From assembly GCA_011391835.1 (NCBI GenBank), contig JAABPS010000023.1, positions 1-15,031 on the forward strand: DNA of 15,031 nt, given 5' to 3'. Origin of the DNA: Desulfobacteraceae bacterium (lineage in GTDB: Bacteria; Desulfobacterota; Desulfobacteria; Desulfobacterales; JAABPS01). How positions within the stretch are numbered: the stretch's first letter is position 1; every line of letters starts with the position of its first letter. Positions 7,409-14,422 of this stretch are shown piece by piece. The notes beneath the pieces were generated by a model that was not told where the DNA came from, made no database searches, and saw only the letters and a list, made by a program, of their open reading frames with translations. The position numbers and the translations under genes were made by a program.

Positions 7409-8179
7409 TCATGGACGCTCTGTTTTTTCATGAGTGAATTCAGTTTTAATTTTTTCCAGCAACTGAGTTCCTATGGCAATACCCAGATCAATGAATTGCG
7501 GGCCGTATTTTTTGCCTATTTTTGTGCGGAACGTGCTTTTGATTTTCAGGATACCTTCCATGCCACCTGGAAAATGATCAATAAAAATGGACAGGGGAGG
7601 ATTGCGAAATGATATCATATCCCAGACGGTATGGGTGAAATTGTCGGGCCCCCATCGAAATTTGTCCGCATCGTAAAGGCAGTCGGACATCAGGGTGCCT
7701 TCAGGTGTATTCATTTTAACCGTACTTTTAAAGGCTTCATGATTCCGGATGGACATACAAATGTCATCCACTTCGTCAGAATTTAGCGGATAGTCCTTAA
7801 GTACTTCTCTGGCAAAATCAGCGCCTTTAATTGCATGATCTTTTTCTTTCCGCTTAATATCATGAAGCAGACCTGCGCATTGGAGTATCAGCACCCTTCG
7901 ATTAATAACATCATCTGTATAGCCTTCTGATTTTCCTTCGATAAACATCAGAGCGCCCGCATCCAAGGTTACTTTGGCTGCGTGATCCATGCCATGTCCG
8001 AAATCATTGTCAATACTTTCTGTAATAAATAATTTTAATCTGGAAATCACAGGATTCTGCTCAAAAAACTGATACGACAGATCATTTTCCAAAGCATAGT
8101 CCTGATAGAAGTCAGGGATCGGATAATGAGAAGCAATCTGGCGGGCCAATTGACGGATTTGGAGATAAATAGCATCCAT
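7409..8179 (-). CDS. HD-domain phosphohydrolase
   Basis: A 256-residue soluble protein with a metal-dependent HD superfamily fold. Visible ligands in order are H66 (GHGMDH), H106-D107 (GLLHDIKR) and D172 (LYDADKF), with the auxiliary H115 and H147 (RNHEAF). This pattern resembles HD phosphohydrolases that act on nucleotides or other phosphate esters. There is no GGDEF, PAS or HD-GYP signature (the HHExxDGxGYP element is absent), so it is unlikely to be a cyclic-di-GMP enzyme. The substrate is unknown. The ATG lacks a clear Shine-Dalgarno sequence. It lies between a small membrane-anchored hypothetical protein upstream (66-bp gap) and a purine permease downstream (53-bp gap), all on one strand, which hints at nucleotide or purine salvage; that is inference from context only. 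Confidence 0.85.
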   Translation of the reverse strand: MDAIYLQIRQLARQIASHYPIPDFYQDYALENDLSYQFFEQNPVISRLKLFITESIDNDFGHGMDHAAKVTLDAGALMFIEGKSEGYTDDVINRRVLILQCAGLLHDIKRKEKDHAIKGADFAREVLKDYPLNSDEVDDICMSIRNHEAFKSTVKMNTPEGTLMSDCLYDADKFRWGPDNFTHTVWDMISFRNPPLSIFIDHFPGGMEGILKIKSTFRTKIGKKYGPQFIDLGIAIGTQLLEKIKTEFTHEKTERP

Positions 8180-8245
8180 GATTATTTTTCTGAAGATGTT
8201 AGTTCAATCTTCGCCTTCGGTTGAAATCTGTCCGCTGAAAAGGCG

Positions 8246-8731
8246 TTATCCGGTTAGGGGGAAAGGGTTCCCGCAGACTTTCCACAGGCCGTTCTCATTG
8301 ATCAGATCAATTGTTTCCTCAAATGGATAGACTTCGCCAAGCCCGAAAATGATTGCAACCATTGTATAGAGAGGATTTAGAGAATGTCTCTGTTTTCCGG
8401 AGATACTTACCCGGGCTTCAGAATCATTGAGGCTGATGATATGGGTTTTTACATGGTAGATGATACTTCTGGCATATAGTTTAAACCCCGTATCTTTTGC
8501 TTCTTTCTCAATGCTCTGGATGTATTGATCCACCACGTTATTATCTTCTGTGAGTGTGCTGCAGAGGTGTTTGGTCATACCTGCTTTATCCAAAGAAAAA
8601 TATGATTTGGCAAATAATTGTGTGACCCTGTCGGGCGAGTTCATGTCATCAGTGGTGATTAAGAGTATCTGCAGAATAATTCCAATGACGATTACCATTG
8701 AAATTTTTATCAACTTAGATGGCTGGAACAT
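8246..8731 (-). CDS. Membrane-anchored or exported hypothetical protein
   Basis: A 161-residue protein that I cannot assign. Residues 8-25 (IKISMVIVIGIILQILLI) form one hydrophobic segment after a short basic N-terminus, an uncleaved anchor or a signal peptide, so most of the protein probably faces the periplasm. The remainder starts with an amphipathic helix (about 31-55: SPDRVTQLFAKSYFSLDKAG) and has alternating strands ending in a DLINENGLWKVCGNPF segment (about 143-157). That layout recalls small NTF2-like (DUF4878-type) extracytoplasmic domains, which is a guess. Cysteines are at 57 and 153. AAGGAG seven or eight bases before the ATG makes the start convincing. It is first in a same-strand row with the HD phosphohydrolase and purine permease, and it is divergent from the antiporter gene. 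Confidence 0.75.
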   Translation of the reverse strand: MFQPSKLIKISMVIVIGIILQILLITTDDMNSPDRVTQLFAKSYFSLDKAGMTKHLCSTLTEDNNVVDQYIQSIEKEAKDTGFKLYARSIIYHVKTHIISLNDSEARVSISGKQRHSLNPLYTMVAIIFGLGEVYPFEETIDLINENGLWKVCGNPFPLTG

Positions 8732-8772
8732 ATCTCTTCTCCTTTTTGAAACGATTCTTAGGTTAGAAATAC

Positions 8773-8802
8773 TTTACAGGAACCTGCTATGATTTACAGG
8801 AA
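8773..8802 (-). promoter_or_regulatory. Direct-repeat candidate operator upstream of the 8731 gene
   Basis: The decamer TTTACAGGAA occurs twice (8773-8782 and 8793-8802), offset by exactly 20 bp, about two helical turns. On the minus strand this reads TTCCTGTAAA twice, ending about 42 bp before the start codon, where a promoter would be expected. No good -35/-10 pair is visible around it, which would fit an activator-dependent promoter. The binding protein is unknown. Confidence 0.4.
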
Positions 8803-8896
8803 TTTTTATTAGCATGAAACAGTATCTCGGACAAGATATTTTAAAAAAGGAAGATTTTAATTGCCATTTCTCAACAGGCTATTTTTCAAATAATGC

Positions 8897-8925
8897 TTGA
8901 TTATAAAGTTTATGTTTCTTAAAAT
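8897..8925 (+). promoter_or_regulatory. Promoter of the antiporter/DUF3124 unit
   Basis: TTGATT (8897-8902) and TAAAAT (8920-8925) are spaced by 17 bp, a good housekeeping-type promoter. It implies a leader of about 45 nt before the antiporter ATG. Confidence 0.55.
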
Positions 8926-8975
8926 ATTAATAAGTTATAACCTTCAGTGTGAAAGAATGAACTGTCGTTTGTAAT

Positions 8976-10934
8976 ATGGGAATCGCGTCGGATATTGCTA
9001 TTATTATTGTTGCCGCCTTGATTGGAGGCTTGATCGCCCAGCGCCTGAAACAGCCGCTTATCCTGGGTTATATTTTGGCGGGGGTAATGGTCGGCCCACA
9101 TACCGGCGGCATAACCGTTACGGAAATTCATAATATTGAGCTTCTGGCTGAGATCGGTGTGGCACTCCTGCTTTTCGCCCTGGGTCTTGAATTTTCATTC
9201 AAAGACCTGAAGCCTGTACGACGTATTGCTCTTATCGGCACCCCCGTGCAAATACTTCTGACGGTCGCTTATGGATTTGCAATCGGGCAATGGTTCGGAT
9301 TTGGGAGAAGTGAGTCCATCTGGATCGGGGCATTGATTTCTCTTTCCAGCACGATGGTCATCTTAAAAACCATGATGAACCGTGGTTTGCTTGGAACACT
9401 TTCCAGCCGAGTTATGATCGGTATGCTGATCGTTCAGGATCTTGCCGTGATTCCACTCATGATTATTCTTCCTCAGTTAAGCAACCCACAAACAGGGTTG
9501 CCTCTTCTCGGCTGGGCGGCGTTTAAAGCAGCCTGTTTTCTTGCTGGTATGGCCTTTATAGGGATTCGAATAATTCCCCGCGTGATGGCCTATATCGCAG
9601 ACTGGAATTCGAGAGAACTTTTTTTATTGACGGTAACCGCCACCGGACTTGGGATCGGTTACGCCACATATCTGTTTGGACTTTCGTTTGCTTTCGGGGC
9701 GTTTGTGGCGGGCATGATTTTAAGTGAATCAGATTACAGTCATCAGGCATTAAGCGATATTATCCCTTTACGCGATATCTTCGGTCTACTTTTTTTTGTC
9801 TCAATCGGAATGCTGCTGGATATTGATTTCTTGTTTTCCAGCCTAAAAACAGTTTTATTCATGACATTGCTTATTGTCATCGGCAAGAGTCTGATTTTCG
9901 GGATTCTGGTTCCTTTTTTCGGATACGGCAATGTTGTTCCTTTAGCTGTCGGGTTAGGGCTTTCGCAGGTCGGAGAATTTTCTTTTGTGCTTGCGAGAGT
10001 CGGTCTCAAGACACATTCCATCAATAATGATCTTTATTCCTTGATTCTCACCACCGCAGTTATCACGATGGTTCTAACCCCTTTTATTTCAGGTTTGACA
10101 GCGCCTCTTTATGCGGTTAAAAACAAATGGTTCAAGCATGAAGCGCTGCAGACGATTAATCTGCCTCGGAATGGACTGAGGGATCATGTCATAATTGCCG
10201 GAGGAGGGAGGGTGGGGTCTTATGTGGCGCAGGTGTTACAGTTTTTAAAATTCGCTTTTGTGATCATTGAACTTGATTCAAGGCAAATTGAGCGATTCAA
10301 AAAAACTGGATTGCCTCTGATTTATGGAGATGCCTGTCAACCTACAGTTCTTAAGGCAGCTGAAATTGAACATGCAAAAACATTAATTGTCACAACACCT
10401 GCGGCAGTTATTACGAATTCTGTTGTCAGGCAGGCCCGCCGGATTCATCCGAAGCTGCATATTGTGGCCAGAGCGGAATGTATGGAGCAGATGCAAACGC
10501 TGAGTGATTCAGGAGTAAGGGAGATTGTGCTGCCGGAGCTTGAAGCAGGTCTGGAGATCACCCGCCAGACATTGCTTTCCCTGAACATTCCGGCAGGTGA
10601 AATTTTACAGTATACGGATCAGGTTCGGCATCGATTATACGCGCCCTTATACCAGATGAATGCCGGGTATTCAATTCTGACACAGCTGCAACTGGCTGCT
10701 CATCAGTTTGATTTGGTATGGATTACTTTACCTCACGACAGTTTCGTCAACGGAAAGAGTATTATGGAACTGGGCATACGCACCAAAACGGGTGTTTCTG
10801 TTGTAGGCATCGTGCATAACAAAAAAGTAATTCCAAATCCGGATATTCATTATCGTTTTGCCGAGGGGGATTCCGTCGCTGTGATGGGCAATATTGAGCA
10901 AATTGAGGCTTTTAAAAAACTTGTCCGACATTGA
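8976..10934 (+). CDS. Kef/YbaL-type monovalent cation:proton antiporter (CPA2) with TrkA/RCK domains
   Basis: A 652-residue inner-membrane protein that exchanges or releases K+ (or Na+) against protons. Residues 5-380 are the CPA2 exchanger domain with about 12 membrane segments; the family blocks GYILAGVMVGP (31-41), LLLFALGLEFSF (64-75), VQDLAVIP (153-160, ion-site aspartate 155) and LSQVGEFSFVLA (329-340) are present. Residues 404-520 are a cytosolic TrkA-N (RCK) domain with the nucleotide loop AGGGRVGSYVA (408-418), an acidic strand end IELD (431-434) and YGDA (450-453). Residues about 560-650 are a TrkA-C ligand domain. Such modules gate the exchanger by NAD(H) or other nucleotides; the KefC glutathione gating is not shown here. 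A stop codon at 8958 in the same frame limits the start to 8976, though no clear ribosome-binding site precedes it. It shares a unit with the DUF3124 gene. Confidence 0.93.
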   Translation: MGIASDIAIIIVAALIGGLIAQRLKQPLILGYILAGVMVGPHTGGITVTEIHNIELLAEIGVALLLFALGLEFSFKDLKPVRRIALIGTPVQILLTVAYGFAIGQWFGFGRSESIWIGALISLSSTMVILKTMMNRGLLGTLSSRVMIGMLIVQDLAVIPLMIILPQLSNPQTGLPLLGWAAFKAACFLAGMAFIGIRIIPRVMAYIADWNSRELFLLTVTATGLGIGYATYLFGLSFAFGAFVAGMILSESDYSHQALSDIIPLRDIFGLLFFVSIGMLLDIDFLFSSLKTVLFMTLLIVIGKSLIFGILVPFFGYGNVVPLAVGLGLSQVGEFSFVLARVGLKTHSINNDLYSLILTTAVITMVLTPFISGLTAPLYAVKNKWFKHEALQTINLPRNGLRDHVIIAGGGRVGSYVAQVLQFLKFAFVIIELDSRQIERFKKTGLPLIYGDACQPTVLKAAEIEHAKTLIVTTPAAVITNSVVRQARRIHPKLHIVARAECMEQMQTLSDSGVREIVLPELEAGLEITRQTLLSLNIPAGEILQYTDQVRHRLYAPLYQMNAGYSILTQLQLAAHQFDLVWITLPHDSFVNGKSIMELGIRTKTGVSVVGIVHNKKVIPNPDIHYRFAEGDSVAVMGNIEQIEAFKKLVRH

Positions 10935-10965
10935 AAACAACACCTGAAACAGAGGAGAAATAAAA

Positions 10966-11469
10966 ATGATGAAGAATATACCTGTCACCTATTTGCATTG
11001 GCCTATAATTTTGTGCGGGTTCATTTTAACGGCCATTCTGCTATTAACGACTAACCATGCCCTGTCCGAAGTCAAAAGATATACAGGGCAAACAATCTAT
11101 GTTCCGATTTATTCGCATATATACAGCGGAAACCGTGAACTGCCTTTTTATCTTACGGCTACGTTGAGTATACGAAATACCGACCCGGATCAGCCGATAA
11201 CTGTTACAGCAATAGATTATTATGATTCGAATGGGAAACTCCTGAAAAAGTACCTCCAAAAAAATTTAACACTTAACCCGATGGCGTCCACCCGCGTGGT
11301 GATAAAAGAATCCGATAAGGGCGGGGGTTCGGGCGCCAACTTTATTGTCAAATGGGAATCAAAAAACAGAGTTTCAGAACCCATAATTGAATCCATTATG
11401 ATCGGCGCTCAGATGCAACAGGGAATTTCTTTTACGTCCAGAGGTCAGGTTATCAAAGAGACTGAGTAA
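10966..11469 (+). CDS. DUF3124-family exported protein
   Basis: A 167-residue protein with one N-terminal hydrophobic segment (about 11-33, WPIILCGFILTAILLLTTNH, with A-L-S following as a possible signal peptidase site), so it is probably periplasmic or membrane-anchored. The body contains YVPIYSHIYSGNRELPFYL (about 45-63), LSIRNTDPDQPI, TAIDYYDSNGKLLKKYL and GANFIVKW, which I recognise as the DUF3124 pattern; its role is not established. The all-beta look and position suggest a small envelope domain. The start is supported by GAGGAG about eight bases upstream; a second ATG directly follows, so either could be used. It begins 31 bp after the antiporter stop and is very probably translated from the same message, hinting at a link to ion or stress homeostasis. 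Confidence 0.85.
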   Translation: MMKNIPVTYLHWPIILCGFILTAILLLTTNHALSEVKRYTGQTIYVPIYSHIYSGNRELPFYLTATLSIRNTDPDQPITVTAIDYYDSNGKLLKKYLQKNLTLNPMASTRVVIKESDKGGGSGANFIVKWESKNRVSEPIIESIMIGAQMQQGISFTSRGQVIKETE

Positions 11470-11535
11470 CGCGGGAAACAAAAGATTCTGAATCCATCAA
11501 AAAGAGGGACTGGTAGGCACTGGGACTGATGAAAG

Positions 11536-11583
11536 GCTGATAACCAAGGGGGACATCCTGTAATCCTTCTGTCAGCAAATTTT
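11536..11583 (+). terminator. Compound hairpin, possible terminator of the antiporter/DUF3124 unit
   Basis: GCTGA (11536-11540) pairs with TCAGC (11572-11576). Inside it AGGGGGA (11547-11553) pairs with TCCTTCT (11564-11570) using two G-U pairs. A short AAATTTT tract follows. It lies about 70 bp after the DUF3124 stop. The interior bulge and weak T tract make it a mediocre terminator; it could also be part of a small structured RNA. Confidence 0.3.
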
Positions 11584-11761
11584 AAAGAGATTAAAACAAT
11601 AAATACAGTAAGTTAGAATTTTTCTGGTTTTAAGGAAGTGCGTATCTTTAAATCTTTTTAGCAAATTTTCGGCAACTCTCTCACTTATACGAACCCTGCT
11701 TCTGATCGTTCCAATCTTCCCGCCTTGCAGCTAAACAGCAGGTGGCATCTCATCATTGGTA

Positions 11762-11790
11762 TAGACTACTGGGGGAAATAGTTCTATAAT
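11762..11790 (+). promoter_or_regulatory. Upstream nrdJ promoter candidate
   Basis: A perfect -10 TATAAT (11785-11790) follows TAGACT (11762-11767, four of six -35 matches) at the ideal 17-bp spacing. Transcripts would start near 11797 and run through both NrdR-like boxes. Confidence 0.5.
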
Positions 11791-11817
11791 AGAAACAAAT
11801 GCTCAAAAGGGTATAAA

Positions 11818-11833
11818 ACTGCATATATTGGGT
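11818..11833 (+). promoter_or_regulatory. NrdR-box-like site 1
   Basis: ACTGCATATATTGGGT matches the published NrdR consensus acaCwAtATaTwGtgt at 12 of 16 positions by my count, with the right half (ATATATTG) strongest. It starts 31 bp before site 2. NrdR is the ATP/dATP-sensing repressor of ribonucleotide reductase genes and typically binds paired boxes. Confidence 0.55.
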
Positions 11834-11843
11834 TTATTTTTTC

Positions 11844-11870
11844 TTGACATACTACATATTGTATGAGAAT
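11844..11870 (+). promoter_or_regulatory. Proximal nrdJ promoter candidate
   Basis: A perfect -35 TTGACA (11844-11849) is followed after 15 bp by GAGAAT (11865-11870). The spacing is short and the -10 is moderate. NrdR-like box 2 fills the spacer, so a bound repressor would block polymerase directly. Confidence 0.4.
11849..11864 (+). promoter_or_regulatory. NrdR-box-like site 2
   Basis: ATACTACATATTGTAT matches the NrdR consensus acaCwAtATaTwGtgt at 13 of 16 positions by my count and is itself nearly palindromic (ATAC at one end, GTAT at the other). It overlaps the spacer of the proximal promoter and ends 65 bp before the nrdJ start. Confidence 0.65.
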
Positions 11871-11929
11871 GGTAATTCTACTTTAGGCATATCAGGCGAT
11901 TACCTTATAAAAAACAATGGAGAGGATCA

Positions 11930-14422
11930 ATGGGTCAGAAAGGAAAAATATTGGTTACAGAGGATGCTCGATTCGATTTAGGTACCTACCGGTGGGATGA
12001 TCATCTGTTTTCGGATATTTTAACCAGGGACAATCCCATTAACAAAGATCAGGCCATAGACATCAGCCAGTTTTTACGCGAAGAAATCACAAAAATGGAT
12101 CTCCATACCATCACCATGCCGATGATAGAAAAGATAATCGAATCAAAACTGAACAGTTTTGGCCTTAAGAAATCCTCCCCCATCCACCTGGACAAGTCGA
12201 TTTTTGTAAAAAAGGGGCTTGAACTTTCAGATAACGCACGAATAGTGCTGGAAAGACGATATCTTAGGAAAGACAGCAAAGGACGGGTAACGGAAACGCC
12301 CGAGGAAATGTTCAGAAGAGTCGCCCATCATATTGCCAGAGCTGAAAATAATTATGGAAATGATGCAAATATAAAGGAAATCGAAGAGACGTTTTACACC
12401 ATGTTGACAACATTTAAATTTCTTCCGAATTCTCCCACACTGATGAATGCAGGAAGACGGCTGGGTCAACTGGCGGCCTGTTTTGTTCTGCCCATTGAAG
12501 ACAGCATGGACGGCATTTTCGATTCTTTAAAAAACGCAGCGCTGATTCATAAATCCGGTGGCGGAACCGGCTTTTCCTTCTCCAGATTACGGCCAAAAAA
12601 CAGCCGTGTGGGTACGACAGGAGGTGTGGCTTCCGGACCTGTTTCTTTTATGAAAATATTTAACACAGCCACTGAACAGGTAAAACAGGGAGGCACACGG
12701 CGCGGGGCAAACATGGGCATCTTGCGGGTTGATCATCCCGACATCATGGAATTTATCACCTGTAAAAGAGATAACGGCGAGCTGAACAACTTTAATATTT
12801 CTGTTGGTATTACCGATGCCTTTATTGAGGCGGTTAGAAGAAACGGTACGTACGAACTCATCGATCCCAGTGATAAGAAAAAGACGAATGAATTAAATGC
12901 GGCTGACGTATATCATACCATCGTCAAACAGGCATGGGAAAATGGAGATCCGGGAATTGTTTTTCTGGACAAATTGAACCGACATAATCCAACGCCCGGG
13001 CTGGGCGAAATAGAAGCGACAAATCCCTGCGGAGAGCAGCCGCTGCTTCCCATGGAAGCGTGCAACCTTGGTTCCATTAACCTGGCGAAGTTTGTGATTG
13101 AAAGTAATGATGATCCGGCAATTGATTATGAAGGGCTGAAGGAAACCGTATGGAGCGCTGTCCATTTTCTGGATAACACCATCGATATGTCCAAGTATCC
13201 TATTCTGGAAATAGACAGGATGGTAAAAGGAAACCGGAAAATTGGTCTGGGTGTTATGGGTTTTGCGGACATGCTGTATCAGCTTAACGTGCCGTATAAT
13301 ACAGAACAGGCGCTTGCTATCGCTGAAGAAGTAATGGCTTTTATCCAGAAAGAATCCCATGAAGCGTCCACGTGCCTGGCTGAAGAAAGAGGCGTGTTTG
13401 AGAATTTTGAAAAAAGCATTTTCAAAGACAGAAAGGACTGCGCGTATCGAAATGCAACCACAACCACCATAGCGCCTACCGGCACACTGAGCATCATCGC
13501 GGAATGCTCCAGCGGCATTGAGCCGCTTTTTGCTCTGAGTTTCGTGAGGAATGTCATGGATAATGACGAGCTTATTGAAGTAAATCCTTATTTTGAAAGC
13601 GTTGCCAGAGAAAGAGGATTCTACAGCAAGGAGCTGATGGATGAGATCGCGCAAAAAGGAAGTATCAAGAACATTTCTGAAATTCCAGAGGACGTACGAA
13701 ACATCTTTGTTACTGCACACGATGTGTCACCTGAATGGCATATCCAAATGCAAGCTGCTTTCCAAAAATATACGGACAATGCAGTTTCAAAAACAGTTAA
13801 CCTGCCGCGAGATGCAACGGTGGAGGACGTTTTAAAAGTATATAATCTGGCATATGAGCTCGGATGTAAAGGGGTGACCATATATCGGGATGGGAGCAAG
13901 GAACATCAGGTGCTTTCCTTTGCAGAGAATAAAAAGCATGCCGAGGAATTTTTAAAGGTTGCTAAAAAACGGCCTGAGACACTGGAGGGTTTTACAACCA
14001 AAATGAAGACAGGTATGGGCCATCTTTACGTGACCGTAACCGAATATAATTCACAGCCGTTTGAAGTATTTGCAACCATTGGTAAATCAGGTCGATCCAC
14101 AACAGCAAAAACAGAGGCAATCGGACGGCTTGTGTCACTGGCATTACGGTCCGGGGTAAGAGTTGAAAAAATTGTGGAACAGCTAAAAGGAATTGGCGGA
14201 GAGAATCCTGTTTTTCAAGAGGGAGGGCTTGTATTATCCATACCAGATGCCATTGCCAAGGTGCTGGAAAAAAGGTATTTAAAAAATAACGTTCAATATC
14301 AGAGCGAACGCAAATTCGAAAACAGCTTAACGGGTGAAACCTGTCCGGACTGCGGACAGACCATCAGTTTTGAAGAAGGCTGCATGACCTGTCATTTCTG
14401 CGGGTTTACCAAGTGCGGTTAA
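11930..14422 (+). CDS. nrdJ: Adenosylcobalamin-dependent (class II) ribonucleoside-diphosphate reductase
   Basis: An 830-residue cytosolic enzyme that reduces ribonucleotides to deoxyribonucleotides using a thiyl radical generated from adenosylcobalamin, without oxygen. The catalytic set matches the Thermotoga maritima enzyme in order and spacing: C184 (LAACFVLP) and C378 (EACNLGS) as the redox pair, and N365, C367 and E369 in NPCGEQ as the radical site. HKSGGGTGFSFSRLRP (207-222) and the phosphate-binding ATTTTIAPTGTLSII (509-523) are also present. About 690-785 is a TSCPD-type domain, and the C-terminus is a six-cysteine tail (C805, C808, C818, C821, C824, C829), probably a zinc ribbon and redox shuttle. 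Residues 1-80 look like part of an ATP-cone without its usual VxKRxG opening, so allosteric control may be reduced. GGAGAGG before the ATG fits. The gene overlaps the convergent ChaN-like gene by 4 bp and shows no terminator. Confidence 0.96.
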   Translation: MGQKGKILVTEDARFDLGTYRWDDHLFSDILTRDNPINKDQAIDISQFLREEITKMDLHTITMPMIEKIIESKLNSFGLKKSSPIHLDKSIFVKKGLELSDNARIVLERRYLRKDSKGRVTETPEEMFRRVAHHIARAENNYGNDANIKEIEETFYTMLTTFKFLPNSPTLMNAGRRLGQLAACFVLPIEDSMDGIFDSLKNAALIHKSGGGTGFSFSRLRPKNSRVGTTGGVASGPVSFMKIFNTATEQVKQGGTRRGANMGILRVDHPDIMEFITCKRDNGELNNFNISVGITDAFIEAVRRNGTYELIDPSDKKKTNELNAADVYHTIVKQAWENGDPGIVFLDKLNRHNPTPGLGEIEATNPCGEQPLLPMEACNLGSINLAKFVIESNDDPAIDYEGLKETVWSAVHFLDNTIDMSKYPILEIDRMVKGNRKIGLGVMGFADMLYQLNVPYNTEQALAIAEEVMAFIQKESHEASTCLAEERGVFENFEKSIFKDRKDCAYRNATTTTIAPTGTLSIIAECSSGIEPLFALSFVRNVMDNDELIEVNPYFESVARERGFYSKELMDEIAQKGSIKNISEIPEDVRNIFVTAHDVSPEWHIQMQAAFQKYTDNAVSKTVNLPRDATVEDVLKVYNLAYELGCKGVTIYRDGSKEHQVLSFAENKKHAEEFLKVAKKRPETLEGFTTKMKTGMGHLYVTVTEYNSQPFEVFATIGKSGRSTTAKTEAIGRLVSLALRSGVRVEKIVEQLKGIGGENPVFQEGGLVLSIPDAIAKVLEKRYLKNNVQYQSERKFENSLTGETCPDCGQTISFEEGCMTCHFCGFTKCG

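Larger units (their letters stand above)
11470..11929. other. 460-bp non-coding stretch
   Basis: No convincing gene is present on either strand, since all frames are broken by frequent stops. The left part (11500-11583) holds GGGACTG twice (11506-11512 and 11522-11528) and a compound hairpin. The middle part (about 11590-11755) shows nothing I can name. The right part (11757-11929) is the nrdJ control region with two promoter candidates and two NrdR-box-like sites. I looked for a cobalamin riboswitch, which would be a natural fit before a B12-dependent enzyme, and did not find its conserved core. Confidence 0.6.

Noticed and set aside
11470..11929. Cobalamin riboswitch before the B12-dependent nrdJ
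   Set aside because: The conserved B12-box (AGYCAGRAGACCTGCC-like) and the surrounding core are not present on either strand; the GGGACTG and CTGATAACC pieces do not assemble into it.
12893..13720. Long open frame (275 codons) antisense to nrdJ
   Set aside because: It lies wholly inside a clearly coding, family-matching gene, its translation has no recognisable domain, and it is rich in residues expected from a reversed frame.
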